A stretch of DNA of 64,000 bases, taken from contig CAZMUM010000015.1 of the NCBI GenBank assembly GCA_964569385.1, positions 39,861-103,860 of the forward strand, given 5' to 3'. The translations under genes were made by a program, and so were the position numbers. Below are positions 25,961 to 35,144 of the stretch, in pieces; position 1 is the first letter of the stretch; the number at the start of each line of letters is the position of its first letter. The stretch is from JAADHX01 sp964569385. Lineage in GTDB: Bacteria > Actinomycetota > Acidimicrobiia > Acidimicrobiales > Poriferisodalaceae. The notes under the pieces are model-generated. The model was not told the origin of the DNA, made no database searches, and saw only the letters and a list, made by a program, of their open reading frames with translations.

Positions 25961-28441
25961 ATGGAATCGTTTGAAGAATTGGTGAAGAAGGCAACCAATG
26001 GCACTTCGCGGCCTTACGGCTACCAGCGCCTGATCGCCGAGAACGGGTTTCCCGAGCTAATTGACGTGCCAACAGGTGCAGGCAAGACAATGGCGGCAGT
26101 ACTACCTTGGCTGTACCGACGACGATTCCACCACGACGCGACCGTGCGCGAGACAACACCTCGCAGGCTCATATTCGTGCTCCCGATGCGAGTTCTCGTC
26201 GAACAGACCTCGGCTGTCATCAAAGGCTGGCTTGAAAGCCTCGATATCCACATAGTCCAATACGAAACCGACCGGACCGTCGGCGGAGACGACCTCGTGT
26301 TAGAGACCCTCCTGGGAGGCGAGCCCCGACGGTCCGCTTGGCGGCTATACCCCGAACAGGACACAATTATTGTTGGAACCCTCGACATGATCCTGTCGCG
26401 GGCCCTAAACCGAGGATACGGAGAGGGTCGTTCTGTATGGCCCATCGACTTCGGCCTGTTCAACGCCGACTGCCACTACGTGTTCGACGAGGTTCAACTC
26501 ATGGGCCAAGCACTCGCTACCTCTCGCCAGCTTCACGGACTTAGATCGGCCCTTGGCACCGCCGCCCCATGCTCGTCGACCTGGATGTCGGCCACGATTC
26601 CCGTGGATCGCCTTCGCACCATCGACGCTCGCCACATCACCGATCGGGTCGAACTCTCCGACGCCGATCGAACCGATCCTGAACTGAGCAGACGGCTGAA
26701 CGGCCTAAAAACCATCACCGAAGTTCACATCGCTGACCCAAAGAAATACGAACGCTCGTTAGCGCCTCACATTCTCCAAAGCCATCGGCCAGGCACACTC
26801 TCGATCTCCGTGCTCAACACCGTGGACCGCGCTCGCAAGCTTCACGACGAGATCGCCAAGCTGAATCCAGACGCAGGACTAGTGCTGCTTCATTCGCGGT
26901 TTCGCCCCAACGATCGGGCTGCTCAGATCGCTATCGCACTCGCCGAAGTCAAACCAGACGGTCCCGGCCTGATCGTCGTGTCAACCCAAGTCATCGAGGC
27001 AGGAGTAGACCTCAACGCCACAACACTGTTCACCGAAGCCGCGCCCTGGCCATCGGTCGTGCAACGCGCGGGGCGATGCAACCGCACTGGCGCAGTCATC
27101 GGCGCAGAGTTTCTTTGGTCAGAACCACCCAAATCACCGCCATATGAAGACAGCGACGTCGAAAACTCTACCGCCCAGCTGCGATCACTCGAAGGCCAGG
27201 CACTCGGTCCTGAGCAATTCGGCGCTTGCCGCGTCGTCGTCGATGAACCCATCACGCCAGTGCTTAGGCGCCGAGACCTCATCCAGTTGTTCGACACCCA
27301 ACCAGATCTCTCAGGCAACGACATCGACGTCAGTCGATTCATTCGCGACAACGAAGAACTAACCGTCACCGTCTCATGGCGGCGCCTCGGCGACATAGGG
27401 CCTTCAACCGAGGAACCACGACCAGGCCGAAACGAACGGTGCCCTGCGCCCATTGGTGAAGTTCGGGTGCTGCTCCAAAAGAAGGGGCTCGTGGCCTGGC
27501 GATGGTCATACGCCGACAAGGAATGGCAACGGCGCCGCGGTGCCGACCTTCGCCCAGGCGACGCCCTCCTCGTCGACACCACATTTGGCCGCTACACACC
27601 CGACGCTGGTTGGAACGCGCAATCGAAAGCCCCGGTCGAGCCTGAAGGCGACGCCAAAACTGATCTCGAAGACGACCGTTCGACCGATGATGACCCGGAC
27701 TCCAAGCGGCGCATCTGGCTCGACCTCAGCCAACACCTCGACGACGTTGATGCCGCAGCACAGGGTTTCTTCGACACACTCAAACCCGACGGCCTCACTA
27801 AGCCTGCGGTCATAGCTGCGATTGCCGCCGCCCGTTTCCACGATCTCGGAAAGTCACATCAGGCCTTTCAAGGCATGCTAAGAAGCTGCGCTGTTAACGA
27901 TGTTGAGAAGGCGGAACGGCCAGACGAAAGTGCCATGCTGGCAAAGTCCGGCGGCTCTGGCAAAGGCCGGTATGTCGACACGGATCGAAAACACTTCCGC
28001 CACGAACTCGCATCAGCATTAGCACTTGCAGGTGACTGGGCGCCACTACTCGACGACTTCGACGAGCCCGACCTCATTCTGTATCTCGTAGCGTCGCACC
28101 ACGGCAAGGTCCGACTCTCAATCCGATCACGCCCAGACGAGAACGAAGGGATGATTCTCGGCATACGCAATGGCGACGAACTTCCTTCCTTCGGCCCAAT
28201 CGTCAAAAACCTCCCTCCCGCGGTCCTCTCACTCGAACTAACCCAACTCGGAGGCAGTGAAGACCAACCCTCCTCGTGGGTCGCCAAGACAACCGCACTA
28301 CGCGATCGGGCCGACCTCGGCCCGTTCCGCCTCGGCTATCTCGAAGCCATCGTGCGGCTCTCCGACTGGAAAGCCAGCAAGAGCGCAACAACCACCCAGG
28401 CCGACACGGCACCGGGAACCCGCGAGCAGGTCAGCTCATGA
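25961..28441 (+). CDS. cas3: Cas3 helicase with C-terminal HD nuclease domain (type I-G)
   Basis: The 826-residue protein has the superfamily 2 helicase first. Motif I is VPTGAGKTMAAVL (about residues 35-47), motif II is YVFDEVQLMG, motif V region is VSTQVIEAGVDLNAT, and motif VI is QRAGRCNRTG. The HD nuclease follows from about residue 610, with AARFHDLGKSHQAFQ. The helicase-then-HD order is the known arrangement in I-G and the reverse of most Cas3 proteins. It unwinds and degrades target DNA after Cascade binding. The stop overlaps csx17 in ATGA. Motif II reads D-E-V-Q rather than DExH. Confidence 0.95.
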   Translation: MESFEELVKKATNGTSRPYGYQRLIAENGFPELIDVPTGAGKTMAAVLPWLYRRRFHHDATVRETTPRRLIFVLPMRVLVEQTSAVIKGWLESLDIHIVQYETDRTVGGDDLVLETLLGGEPRRSAWRLYPEQDTIIVGTLDMILSRALNRGYGEGRSVWPIDFGLFNADCHYVFDEVQLMGQALATSRQLHGLRSALGTAAPCSSTWMSATIPVDRLRTIDARHITDRVELSDADRTDPELSRRLNGLKTITEVHIADPKKYERSLAPHILQSHRPGTLSISVLNTVDRARKLHDEIAKLNPDAGLVLLHSRFRPNDRAAQIAIALAEVKPDGPGLIVVSTQVIEAGVDLNATTLFTEAAPWPSVVQRAGRCNRTGAVIGAEFLWSEPPKSPPYEDSDVENSTAQLRSLEGQALGPEQFGACRVVVDEPITPVLRRRDLIQLFDTQPDLSGNDIDVSRFIRDNEELTVTVSWRRLGDIGPSTEEPRPGRNERCPAPIGEVRVLLQKKGLVAWRWSYADKEWQRRRGADLRPGDALLVDTTFGRYTPDAGWNAQSKAPVEPEGDAKTDLEDDRSTDDDPDSKRRIWLDLSQHLDDVDAAAQGFFDTLKPDGLTKPAVIAAIAAARFHDLGKSHQAFQGMLRSCAVNDVEKAERPDESAMLAKSGGSGKGRYVDTDRKHFRHELASALALAGDWAPLLDDFDEPDLILYLVASHHGKVRLSIRSRPDENEGMILGIRNGDELPSFGPIVKNLPPAVLSLELTQLGGSEDQPSSWVAKTTALRDRADLGPFRLGYLEAIVRLSDWKASKSATTTQADTAPGTREQVSS

Positions 28442-30687
28442 ATGCGCCGACAGCGACAACGACAACGACAACAGTTGCTTTGACCGGTACGTCGCCTCGA
28501 CCGCTCGGGCGCTATCTGAAGGCGCTTGGCATATTGAGATTGGTGAGCGAGCAGCTCGATCCGCTCGCGCGAGGCGCCTGGAACGGCGGAGTGTTCAATC
28601 TGACCTCGACCGCAGATACCGAAACACTCGTCGAGTTCTTCGTCGACCAGTACGTGCCCACGCCGTTGGTATCGCCTTGGAACAACGGCAGCGGGTTTGG
28701 CAAGAAAGACCCCAAAAGTTCCAAGACGGCATTCGGTGCGCTCAACTCCATCGCCGATTCTGATGACCCGAGGTTCGCCAACTACCGGGACGCCATCATC
28801 GCAGCCCGGAGGCTCACGGCCAGATCCGACTGGTTCGGCCTCAACAAAGAACACCAGGTAGCGCTCTGCCGAAACGAGTTCCCCGATGCTGCCCTTGATT
28901 GGCTCGACACCGCTGTAGTGCTCACTAGCGAACATCGGGCATTTCCGCCATTGCTAGGCACAGGCGGAAACGATGGACGTTTCGACTTCAGCTCCAACTA
29001 CATGCAGCGACTGTTGGAGGTCATAGGCAACCAAGAACGCAAGCCGAAACAGAGTTCGATTGCAGAACTGGCTCGCTTCGCGTTGGTCGAAGACACCTCA
29101 GTGGCACTCGATGAGCTGCCAGTTGGCCAATTCGACCCGGCAGGAGCCGGTGGCCCGGCCGCAGTGCCTTTCGGCCCCGCTCGGTCCATCGGCAACCCGT
29201 GGGATTTTGTGCTCCTTCTCGAGGGCGCCCTGCTCTTTGCCAGCGGAGCTGCCCGCCGTTTGTCCAGCACAAGCCCCAATGCATCTGTCCCATTCACTGT
29301 CAACGCAACCCACGCCGGCCATCCCACTGCAACGAGCGATGAAAGTTCCCGAGGCGAACTTTGGGCACCACTTTGGCGCCGTCCTGCCTCGCTCCCCGAG
29401 CTCACCCAACTGCTCAACGAAGGCCGAATCGAATACAACGGCCGTCAAGCCAGTTCAGGGCTAGACGTAGCGCGCGCCGTCGCATCACTGGGCGTTGACA
29501 AGGGCATCGACGGATTCGAGCGTCACTCCTTTCTCGAACGCAACGGGCTCGCCACATTCGCAGTTCCATTGGGTTTCTACCCGGTCGGGGCCGTAGACGG
29601 AGCGAAAGTCCTCGCCCAACTCGACCCGTGGACCGATCGACTTCGCCGAGTTAAGAACCCGCCAGCATCGCTTACCTCTGGGCTTCGACAGATCCAAGAC
29701 GCTCAATTCGCCGCCGCCGAGTCCTCGGCCAACAAGAAGCTCTACCAACGGGTCCTCATCAGTGCTGCAAGAGTAGATCGTCTCGCGGCCCGTTCAGCCA
29801 AGCTACGCGAATACTCGGGCAAGACCCGGTTGCCAGCCAACGACTGGGTCGGGCTCCTCGACGACGGATCATCAGAATTCGAAATCGCCCTGGCGCTGGC
29901 CTCGTTGCGTTCAAACTCGCGAGAACCTCGCGGCTGGATCGCCAACCTATTCTTCAACCACCGCAAGCCCGACCGCCCAGCCAAAGTAGCTGGCCTCGAC
30001 GGGCGCCCGATAGCCCGAGTTCTCGCCGAATGCGCCATTGCACTGAGCACCGACCCGCCCGAAACCCGAACGCCCAGCGGGAAGGTCGATAGCTCAGCCA
30101 GCAACAGACAAGGCGCGCCGGAACCGCAGGCGACTGGTCTACCGACAAGTCCTCAGGAACGAGCAGTAGCTGCCGCAGCCCATTGGCGTTCAGTCCAGGC
30201 GTTTGCGTTTGGCTACCTCGATGACGACAAGCTTCGCGACCTGGTCGGCGCTTTGTTTCTCCTCAACTGGAGCTCATGGTCGAGCGAATCATCACGCTTC
30301 TCGCTCAAATTGGAGCATCCCGAACTGCCGCCAGCGCCTTCGTCAGTCTTTGCCATCCTTGCCCCGCTGTTCACCCGGCGGCCTTGGACCGGAAGTTTCA
30401 AAGGCCATCGTGCAATCGCTCCACCAAGTTGGCCCCGCCGGCTGGCCGCGGGCCAGATCGCAACGGTCGGAGCCGAGGCACGCCGCCTGCATCGCATCGC
30501 TGGCCTCGATCTACTCGTAGCCAACCCTGGCGACGATGACCAACTTGTCGATGGCCACCGGCTAGCAGCGGCATGCGTCATCCCAATTGGCGACCAAAGT
30601 ATCGCAGTGCTACTTCAGAAGATCGCTCGCCTACCACACCGATCAGACAACAAACCACTCGGACCACAAGAAGGAGATCTGAAATGA
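28438..30687 (+). CDS. csx17: Csx17 (Cas8-type large subunit of type I-G Cascade)
   Basis: The start at 28438 overlaps the cas3 stop (ATGA) and gives a 749-residue product opening MNAPTATTTTTTVALTGTS, then PRPLGRYLKALGILRLVSEQ. The G-x-YLKALGILRL text near the N-terminus and HRAFPPLLGTGGNDGRFDFS near residue 165 are typical of Csx17. In I-G this protein takes the place of Cas8 and should recognise the PAM and hold the target in the effector complex. Size and position between cas3 and csb1 agree. Its stop overlaps csb1, again as ATGA. Confidence 0.93.
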   Translation: MNAPTATTTTTTVALTGTSPRPLGRYLKALGILRLVSEQLDPLARGAWNGGVFNLTSTADTETLVEFFVDQYVPTPLVSPWNNGSGFGKKDPKSSKTAFGALNSIADSDDPRFANYRDAIIAARRLTARSDWFGLNKEHQVALCRNEFPDAALDWLDTAVVLTSEHRAFPPLLGTGGNDGRFDFSSNYMQRLLEVIGNQERKPKQSSIAELARFALVEDTSVALDELPVGQFDPAGAGGPAAVPFGPARSIGNPWDFVLLLEGALLFASGAARRLSSTSPNASVPFTVNATHAGHPTATSDESSRGELWAPLWRRPASLPELTQLLNEGRIEYNGRQASSGLDVARAVASLGVDKGIDGFERHSFLERNGLATFAVPLGFYPVGAVDGAKVLAQLDPWTDRLRRVKNPPASLTSGLRQIQDAQFAAAESSANKKLYQRVLISAARVDRLAARSAKLREYSGKTRLPANDWVGLLDDGSSEFEIALALASLRSNSREPRGWIANLFFNHRKPDRPAKVAGLDGRPIARVLAECAIALSTDPPETRTPSGKVDSSASNRQGAPEPQATGLPTSPQERAVAAAAHWRSVQAFAFGYLDDDKLRDLVGALFLLNWSSWSSESSRFSLKLEHPELPPAPSSVFAILAPLFTRRPWTGSFKGHRAIAPPSWPRRLAAGQIATVGAEARRLHRIAGLDLLVANPGDDDQLVDGHRLAAACVIPIGDQSIAVLLQKIARLPHRSDNKPLGPQEGDLK

Positions 30688-31655
30688 CGAACCGCAGGAT
30701 GTTCGAGGTCCACATGAGACCCGCTATCGGAACCCGCTTCCAACCCACCGGTTTTCCCGATCTAGGCTCGGCCGAGTTCGACCGGCCCTTTACCAACAAA
30801 GACGGCGACCCTGACTGGGAGAAAGCCCTCCTCGTCGAGTCTGCGCAATCAATGGCCAACCGTCTCGAAGCCATGGCCTGGGACGACGCGACGAACAGCC
30901 CAATTGAACTCTTTGAAGGCCTCCCCTACATCCAGGTCGTCGATGCAACAACTGGTGACTATCTCACCTCGAGCCGAACGGAGTCGCACCGACTCGCTTC
31001 GGCATTCATTAAGGACTCAACGTTCAATGAACAAGGCATGGTCGAGTTAATCAAGGAACGACTCGGGTTAGAAGACGACCGACCCGTTCCATCGCGCGAC
31101 ATAGCGCTGGCAATTCTGGGCCTCGACCCATTCTGCCTAATCCACGGAGTCTTCTTCGCCGACAAATTGTGGCCAAGTCAGCCCAAGGTGGCCAGGGCAG
31201 TGACCGCATTCGTCGAGGCTCTCGACGTCCGCCAGGCCGACAGCGGCGGGGTCAAGAAGGACCACGTCCGCCACAGCCTCGGCGACCAATCAGCGGGCGG
31301 TACAGCCGAAGGATACGGTTCCGTACCGTTTCACCGCATCGAATGGACCGCTCGCGAAATCGTAGCCAGTTTCGCTATCGACCTTCGCCAACTCCGCTCT
31401 TACGGACTTGGCGAGGCCATGACCGATCTTCTCGAAGCAACGGCTCTCTGGGAAATCCGGTCCTTGGTGGAAGACGGCCTTCGACTGCGAACAGCGTGCG
31501 ACCTCATTCCAAACGACGATCTTGACGACCTCGGGATGCCGTCGCTCGCCGATCTCGAATCGCGCATTCGAACCGGAATCAAACTGCTTCCTTCCGAGAT
31601 CGACCCGACGCCGCTCGAAGTCGCCTGGTCTCGCGGCAAGAAGCCTAAGAAGTAG
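30684..31655 (+). CDS. csb1: Csb1 (Cas7 backbone subunit, GSU0053 family)
   Basis: The ATG at 30684 overlaps the csx17 stop and follows AAGGAGA. The 323-residue product contains AIGTRFQPTGFPDLGSAEF near the start, VESAQSMANRLE near residue 55 and LIHGVFFADKLWP near residue 155. These are usual Csb1 landmarks. Csb1 is the Cas7-type protein that coats the crRNA spacer. It overlaps csb2 by one base, so cas3-csx17-csb1-csb2 is a tightly coupled operon. Confidence 0.94.
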   Translation: MTNRRMFEVHMRPAIGTRFQPTGFPDLGSAEFDRPFTNKDGDPDWEKALLVESAQSMANRLEAMAWDDATNSPIELFEGLPYIQVVDATTGDYLTSSRTESHRLASAFIKDSTFNEQGMVELIKERLGLEDDRPVPSRDIALAILGLDPFCLIHGVFFADKLWPSQPKVARAVTAFVEALDVRQADSGGVKKDHVRHSLGDQSAGGTAEGYGSVPFHRIEWTAREIVASFAIDLRQLRSYGLGEAMTDLLEATALWEIRSLVEDGLRLRTACDLIPNDDLDDLGMPSLADLESRIRTGIKLLPSEIDPTPLEVAWSRGKKPKK

Positions 31656-33082
31656 TGACAACCACGATCGAGTTCACCTTTCCCTGGGGCCGCTATCACG
31701 CGACGGCCTGGGACCGAAACGCTAACGAAGGCGCGCCCGACTGGCCCCCGGCGCCATGGCGGATGCTGCGGGCGATGTACGCAGCCTGGAAATGGCATTG
31801 CCCCGACTTAGAAGACGCGGTCGTTCACAGCCTGCTTGACAAGCTCGCCGACCCGCCCAGCTACCAGATCCCCCGGTTCAGAATGGCTCACACCCGGCAC
31901 TACTACCCCGAGCCAGACCATCGTGCCGGCGTAAACAACTCGACGGTCAAGACGCTCGATGCGTTCGTGGTCACCGAGCGCGGAGCGACCTTGACCGTAA
32001 AGTGGCCAGCTGACCTCAACACCGAGGAACAGCAGGCCCTCGAAACGATTCTCGATGGAATCGCGTACCTCGGGCGAGCCGACTCGCTAGTCGATGTGAA
32101 GCTAAAGGGCACCGACGAAGGCCATTCCGACCAGCCCTGGACCAACCCAGAGGTAGGTGCAGGATCACCCGGGACACAACCCCTCTTGACACTGACCAAA
32201 CCGTTGAGCATCGCCGCCCTGACCGCCCGCGCGGTCACCCTGCGAACGCGGCGATTCCGCCAACCCCCCGGCACCCATTTGACCCACTACGCCGTCCCCG
32301 CCGCAGCACCGGTCGTCGCCTCGCCAACCCAAAACACAGCAACCGAAGGTCGCCAACGCAACGTCGCAGTCCGGTTCTCCCTTACCGGACAACCCGTCTC
32401 GAGATTCAAGGCGGTGTCGATGACCGACACGCTGCGCCGAGCTTGCCTAAATGCGTTCGAGGGCGGCCACAACGACGTCGAATGGCAACTGGCCGGCAAA
32501 GGAAAAGACGGGATCGCCTCGACCAAGCCTCACCGTCACGCTCACTTCTTTGCTTACAGCAAGACCGGCCGGAAGGGGCCGATCGATACCATGATCGTGT
32601 GGATTCCAGACGGCCTTTCCAGCCGTGGTCTCAACGCCGTCGCTCAGAATCGATCTCTCTACGCCAGCGACATCGAACGCCCGTGGCGAAACCAGGGCCG
32701 CAGTACCAACATCCGAATGGTCGCTGTGGAGTCAGTCGGCCCAGTCGAAGCCGTCGCACCCGAACTATGCGGCCCGAGCACCATATGGCACACCATCACG
32801 CCCTTCGGAATCACGCGACATGCGCGACATCTCGATCATGACTTCATCAGGCACAACGTGGCTACAGAATTGGAGTCGCGCCACCTTCCACCCCCGTCCG
32901 ACGTTCGCGTGTTGAAGACCGACGCACTTTCCTACAAACGCAATAGGTCGAACCGCGACCGACCACGCCAGGCATTTGGGTTGGAGCTAACGTTCGCCGA
33001 GGAGGTGTCCGGTCCGATCGCCCTCGGTCACCTCAGCCACTTCGGTCTTGGGTTGTTCGCCCCAGGACCAGCACCCCAGTAA
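31655..33082 (+). CDS. csb2: Csb2 (Cas5-Cas6 fusion, GSU0054 family)
   Basis: A GTG at 31655, sharing its first base with the csb1 stop, starts MTTTIEFTFPWGRYHATAWD. The 475-residue protein continues with EGAPDWPPAPWRMLRAMYAAW, the hallmark of GSU0054 proteins. The N-terminal half corresponds to Cas5. The C-terminal half, including GHLSHFGLGLFAP at the end, corresponds to Cas6. It should process the pre-crRNA at the repeat hairpin and cap the crRNA handle. It ends convergently to the WYL regulator. Confidence 0.93.
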   Translation: MTTTIEFTFPWGRYHATAWDRNANEGAPDWPPAPWRMLRAMYAAWKWHCPDLEDAVVHSLLDKLADPPSYQIPRFRMAHTRHYYPEPDHRAGVNNSTVKTLDAFVVTERGATLTVKWPADLNTEEQQALETILDGIAYLGRADSLVDVKLKGTDEGHSDQPWTNPEVGAGSPGTQPLLTLTKPLSIAALTARAVTLRTRRFRQPPGTHLTHYAVPAAAPVVASPTQNTATEGRQRNVAVRFSLTGQPVSRFKAVSMTDTLRRACLNAFEGGHNDVEWQLAGKGKDGIASTKPHRHAHFFAYSKTGRKGPIDTMIVWIPDGLSSRGLNAVAQNRSLYASDIERPWRNQGRSTNIRMVAVESVGPVEAVAPELCGPSTIWHTITPFGITRHARHLDHDFIRHNVATELESRHLPPPSDVRVLKTDALSYKRNRSNRDRPRQAFGLELTFAEEVSGPIALGHLSHFGLGLFAPGPAPQ

Positions 33083-33102
33083 CTTGGCCATGCTTGGAAG
33101 CT

Positions 33103-33129
33103 GGCGGAGTTGAGCCAACTCAACCCGCC
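33103..33129. terminator. Hairpin between convergent csb2 and WYL genes
   Basis: GGCGG-a-GTTGAG, loop CCAA, CTCAAC-CCGCC forms an 11-bp stem with one bulged A. It lies 20 bp after the csb2 stop and overlaps the WYL stop codon. There is no U-tract, so it is at best a weak intrinsic terminator. The inner six base pairs are kept in the left copy of the duplication. Confidence 0.45.
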
Positions 33130-33315
33130 GTGACCGCGGGGCGCGCGTTTGGGCACATGCCTCTTATGAGTTCGTGAGGGCGGGGTAAGAACTCTTGGGC
33201 AAGCACATGAGGGGAGCGGATCCGGTCGGCACGAAAGAGACGAAGCTCATCAACCCCGGTGTCCCAGGCGATCACGTACCAGATCGGTGCTCGCACCAGC
33301 AGACCGTGAGACTCA
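33108..33315. repeat. Right copy of the 208-bp direct repeat flanking CRISPR-Cas
   Basis: This is the 3' part of the intact WYL gene plus 12 bases beyond it. It matches 20351-20558 in 207 of 208 positions, in the same orientation, 12.76 kb apart. Confidence 0.97.
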
Positions 33316-33848
33316 ACTACACGGCGCGACTCGTTGCCGTAGCGATCGCGGTAGCTGAACGCTAGTAGACGTTCCTCGCTAAACGCGGTCTCAAACAGAC
33401 GAGCCAATAGAGGGCTAACTATTGCCTCGCGGCGTACCGACACCGGCGCTGGGTTGCCAATCATGATTCGCATCATCAAAGCCTGAAGCTCACGAGCTCG
33501 TTCGTAGGGCAACGAGGCCTCGATCTTGACGAGAGCAGCTTGGGCCCCCGATGCGAATGGCATCCCGGACAGCGCCTGGGCTATCGAAACCGACAGGATC
33601 AGCGCAACAACTTCGTCGCCCGCGAGCTGCGAAGTTACGAGCACCGAAGTGGGTTCGAGATGCACCCCACCGCCAGGACCCGACATCGCCGATATCTCAA
33701 AGCCTCGATCGCGGAGCCGATCGAGATCTCGAAAGATGGTCCGTGCCGACACGTCGAGCGCTGAGGCAAGATCATCAGTGCGCCAGTCGGCTCGCAGACG
33801 CAAGAGCCGAACCAGCTCGTCGTGGCGGTCAACGTACGTCACACGCAC
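33120..33848 (-). CDS. HTH-WYL transcriptional regulator (YafY-like)
   Basis: This 242-residue protein has an N-terminal helix-turn-helix (WRTDDLASALDVSARTIFRDLDRL) and a C-terminal WYL domain from about residue 140 (SYRDRYGNESRRV, then GLLVRAPIWYVIAWD). WYL domains bind nucleic acids or small ligands, and some WYL proteins regulate CRISPR loci. Here it faces a RidA gene across a palindrome, so that gene is the likelier target. Its last 65 codons are duplicated at the far side of the CRISPR-Cas locus. Confidence 0.92.
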   Translation of the reverse strand: MRVTYVDRHDELVRLLRLRADWRTDDLASALDVSARTIFRDLDRLRDRGFEISAMSGPGGGVHLEPTSVLVTSQLAGDEVVALILSVSIAQALSGMPFASGAQAALVKIEASLPYERARELQALMMRIMIGNPAPVSVRREAIVSPLLARLFETAFSEERLLAFSYRDRYGNESRRVVESHGLLVRAPIWYVIAWDTGVDELRLFRADRIRSPHVLAQEFLPRPHELIRGMCPNARPAVTAG

Positions 33849-33864
33849 ATCTTAGGGATATCAC

Positions 33865-33879
33865 TGACAGTTTCTGTCA
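33865..33879. promoter_or_regulatory. Palindrome TGACAG-TTT-CTGTCA, WYL operator candidate
   Basis: A perfect 6-bp inverted repeat with a 3-bp centre lies 16 bp upstream of the WYL start and 95 bp before ridA. It is the only strong symmetric site in this divergent region. Confidence 0.6.
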
Positions 33880-33974
33880 TGGATCTCCCTTACCTTGATG
33901 TTCGGAACGACCGACACTGGTCGCCCGAGGCACTAACTCGCCCCATTCACCATCATGGTGAGGAGATACCACCA

Positions 33975-34370
33975 ATGAAGCGAACAGCAGTCAATCCGTG
34001 GCCATGGTCGCTGAACTTCGGATACAACCAAGCCGAAATTCTCGAGGGAACCAACCGACAGTTGATCTGTGCGGGTCAGACATCGGTCGATGCCAACGGC
34101 AACCCACAGCACCCCGACGACATGCGGAGCCAGATGATGCTCGTCCTCGACAACCTCGAAGCTGTCCTGAGCGCCGCCAGCATGGGCCTCGCCAACGTTA
34201 CGAGTCTACGAATCTACGCCACAGATATGGATGAAGCGATGAAGAACTTCGACGTGATTGGCGCCCGATTCGGACCAAGCGACGCCGCGCCTCCGATGAC
34301 CGTGCTCGGAGTAACCCAGCTCGCCATCGCCACCCTCATGATCGAGATCGAGGCCACCGCCGCCGACTGA
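33975..34370 (+). CDS. RidA/YjgF/YER057c-family protein
   Basis: The ATG at 33975 follows GAGGAGA with good spacing; earlier ATGs lie within the regulatory region. The 131-residue product shows QLICAGQTSVDANGNPQHPD, the strand-turn typical of RidA. DNLEAVLSAASMGLANVTSLRIY and MTVLGVTQLAIATLMIEIEA complete the fold. The classical RidA arginine near the C-terminus is not present in that last segment, so it may be a paralogue rather than a 2-aminoacrylate deaminase. It is probably regulated by the divergent WYL gene. Confidence 0.88.
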   Translation: MKRTAVNPWPWSLNFGYNQAEILEGTNRQLICAGQTSVDANGNPQHPDDMRSQMMLVLDNLEAVLSAASMGLANVTSLRIYATDMDEAMKNFDVIGARFGPSDAAPPMTVLGVTQLAIATLMIEIEATAAD

Positions 34371-34375
34371 CCTCG

Positions 34376-34888
34376 TTACCAGCCGACATGGCCGTCGACC
34401 ATTTCGCGGAGCAAATCGGCATGCCCGTTGTGGCGGGCGTACTCCTCGATCATGTGTATGTAGATCCACCGCAACGAACAGGGCTGACCGTGGCGAAGAC
34501 CGGTGTCGTCGAGGCCTCGCAGCGCCGCCGCCTCGCCGCTGGCTGCACACTCGGCGTGCCAGATTTCGAGGTCGTGCTCCCAACTAGCGTCGTCCAGCGG
34601 CATCAGCTCACTGTCTTCGAAGTCGGGGTAGATCCAGGGGGCATCGCTATCACCGGCAAGGACACGGCGGAACCAGTTCCGCTCGACTTCGGCCATGTGA
34701 CGAATCAAGCCGTGCAACGACAACTTCGACGTGGCAACCGGCCGTTGCTTACGGCTCGCGTCGTCGAGGCCCTCACACTTCAGCAGCAGCGTGGTGCGGT
34801 GGAACTCAAGCCACCGTTCAAGCATCTCCCGCTCGCCAAGAATGAACTCCGGTTCCTGACGACGCGGATCCTCAAGCTCGTCAATCAT
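34376..34888 (-). CDS. DinB-fold protein (DUF664, mycothiol-transferase-like)
   Basis: The 170-residue frame from MIDELEDPRR contains REMLERWLEFHRTTLLLKCEGL, LSLHGLIRHMAEVERNWFRR and SLRWIYIHMIEEYARHNGHADLLRE. This is the DUF664/DinB four-helix bundle, with metal-binding His at LIRHM and EYARHNGH. Such proteins are often thiol transferases using mycothiol in actinobacteria. The start is 18 bp from an assembly gap and could lie within it. Its stop is 5 bp from the end of ridA, so the two genes converge. Confidence 0.85.
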   Translation of the reverse strand: MIDELEDPRRQEPEFILGEREMLERWLEFHRTTLLLKCEGLDDASRKQRPVATSKLSLHGLIRHMAEVERNWFRRVLAGDSDAPWIYPDFEDSELMPLDDASWEHDLEIWHAECAASGEAAALRGLDDTGLRHGQPCSLRWIYIHMIEEYARHNGHADLLREMVDGHVGW

Positions 34889-34906
34889 GAGGCCATTGTC
34901 GCACTC

Positions 34907-35006
34907 NNNNNNNNNNNNNNNNNNNNNNNNNNNNNNNNNNNNNNNNNNNNNNNNNNNNNNNNNNNNNNNNNNNNNNNNNNNNNNNNNNNNNNNNNNNNNN
35001 NNNNNN
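34907..35006. other. Assembly gap (100 N)
   Basis: This is the second exact 100-N scaffold placeholder. Linkage between the CRISPR side and the SDR side rests on scaffolding only. Confidence 0.98.
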
Positions 35007-35144
35007 CTGGTGTGACCCAGATGTGTGGGTCCGAGAAACCTGGCGACTATTGAGGCCGGGCGGCGAACTCGCTGCAACTGCCTCGAAGTAGCGTCGTCGA
35101 CTCGGCCGCACTGCGCGGTTGGGCCCGACCGCTATCATTGGGTC

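Noticed and set aside
20351..33315. The 208-bp repeats as long terminal repeats or an IS-mediated target duplication
   Set aside because: The repeat is coding sequence of the WYL gene, far longer than known target duplications, and no transposase or integrase gene lies between the copies.
33120..33848. WYL regulator as a dedicated regulator of the cas operon
   Set aside because: It is convergent with csb2 and faces ridA across its own palindrome; no similar palindrome was seen before cas3 or cas4-cas1.
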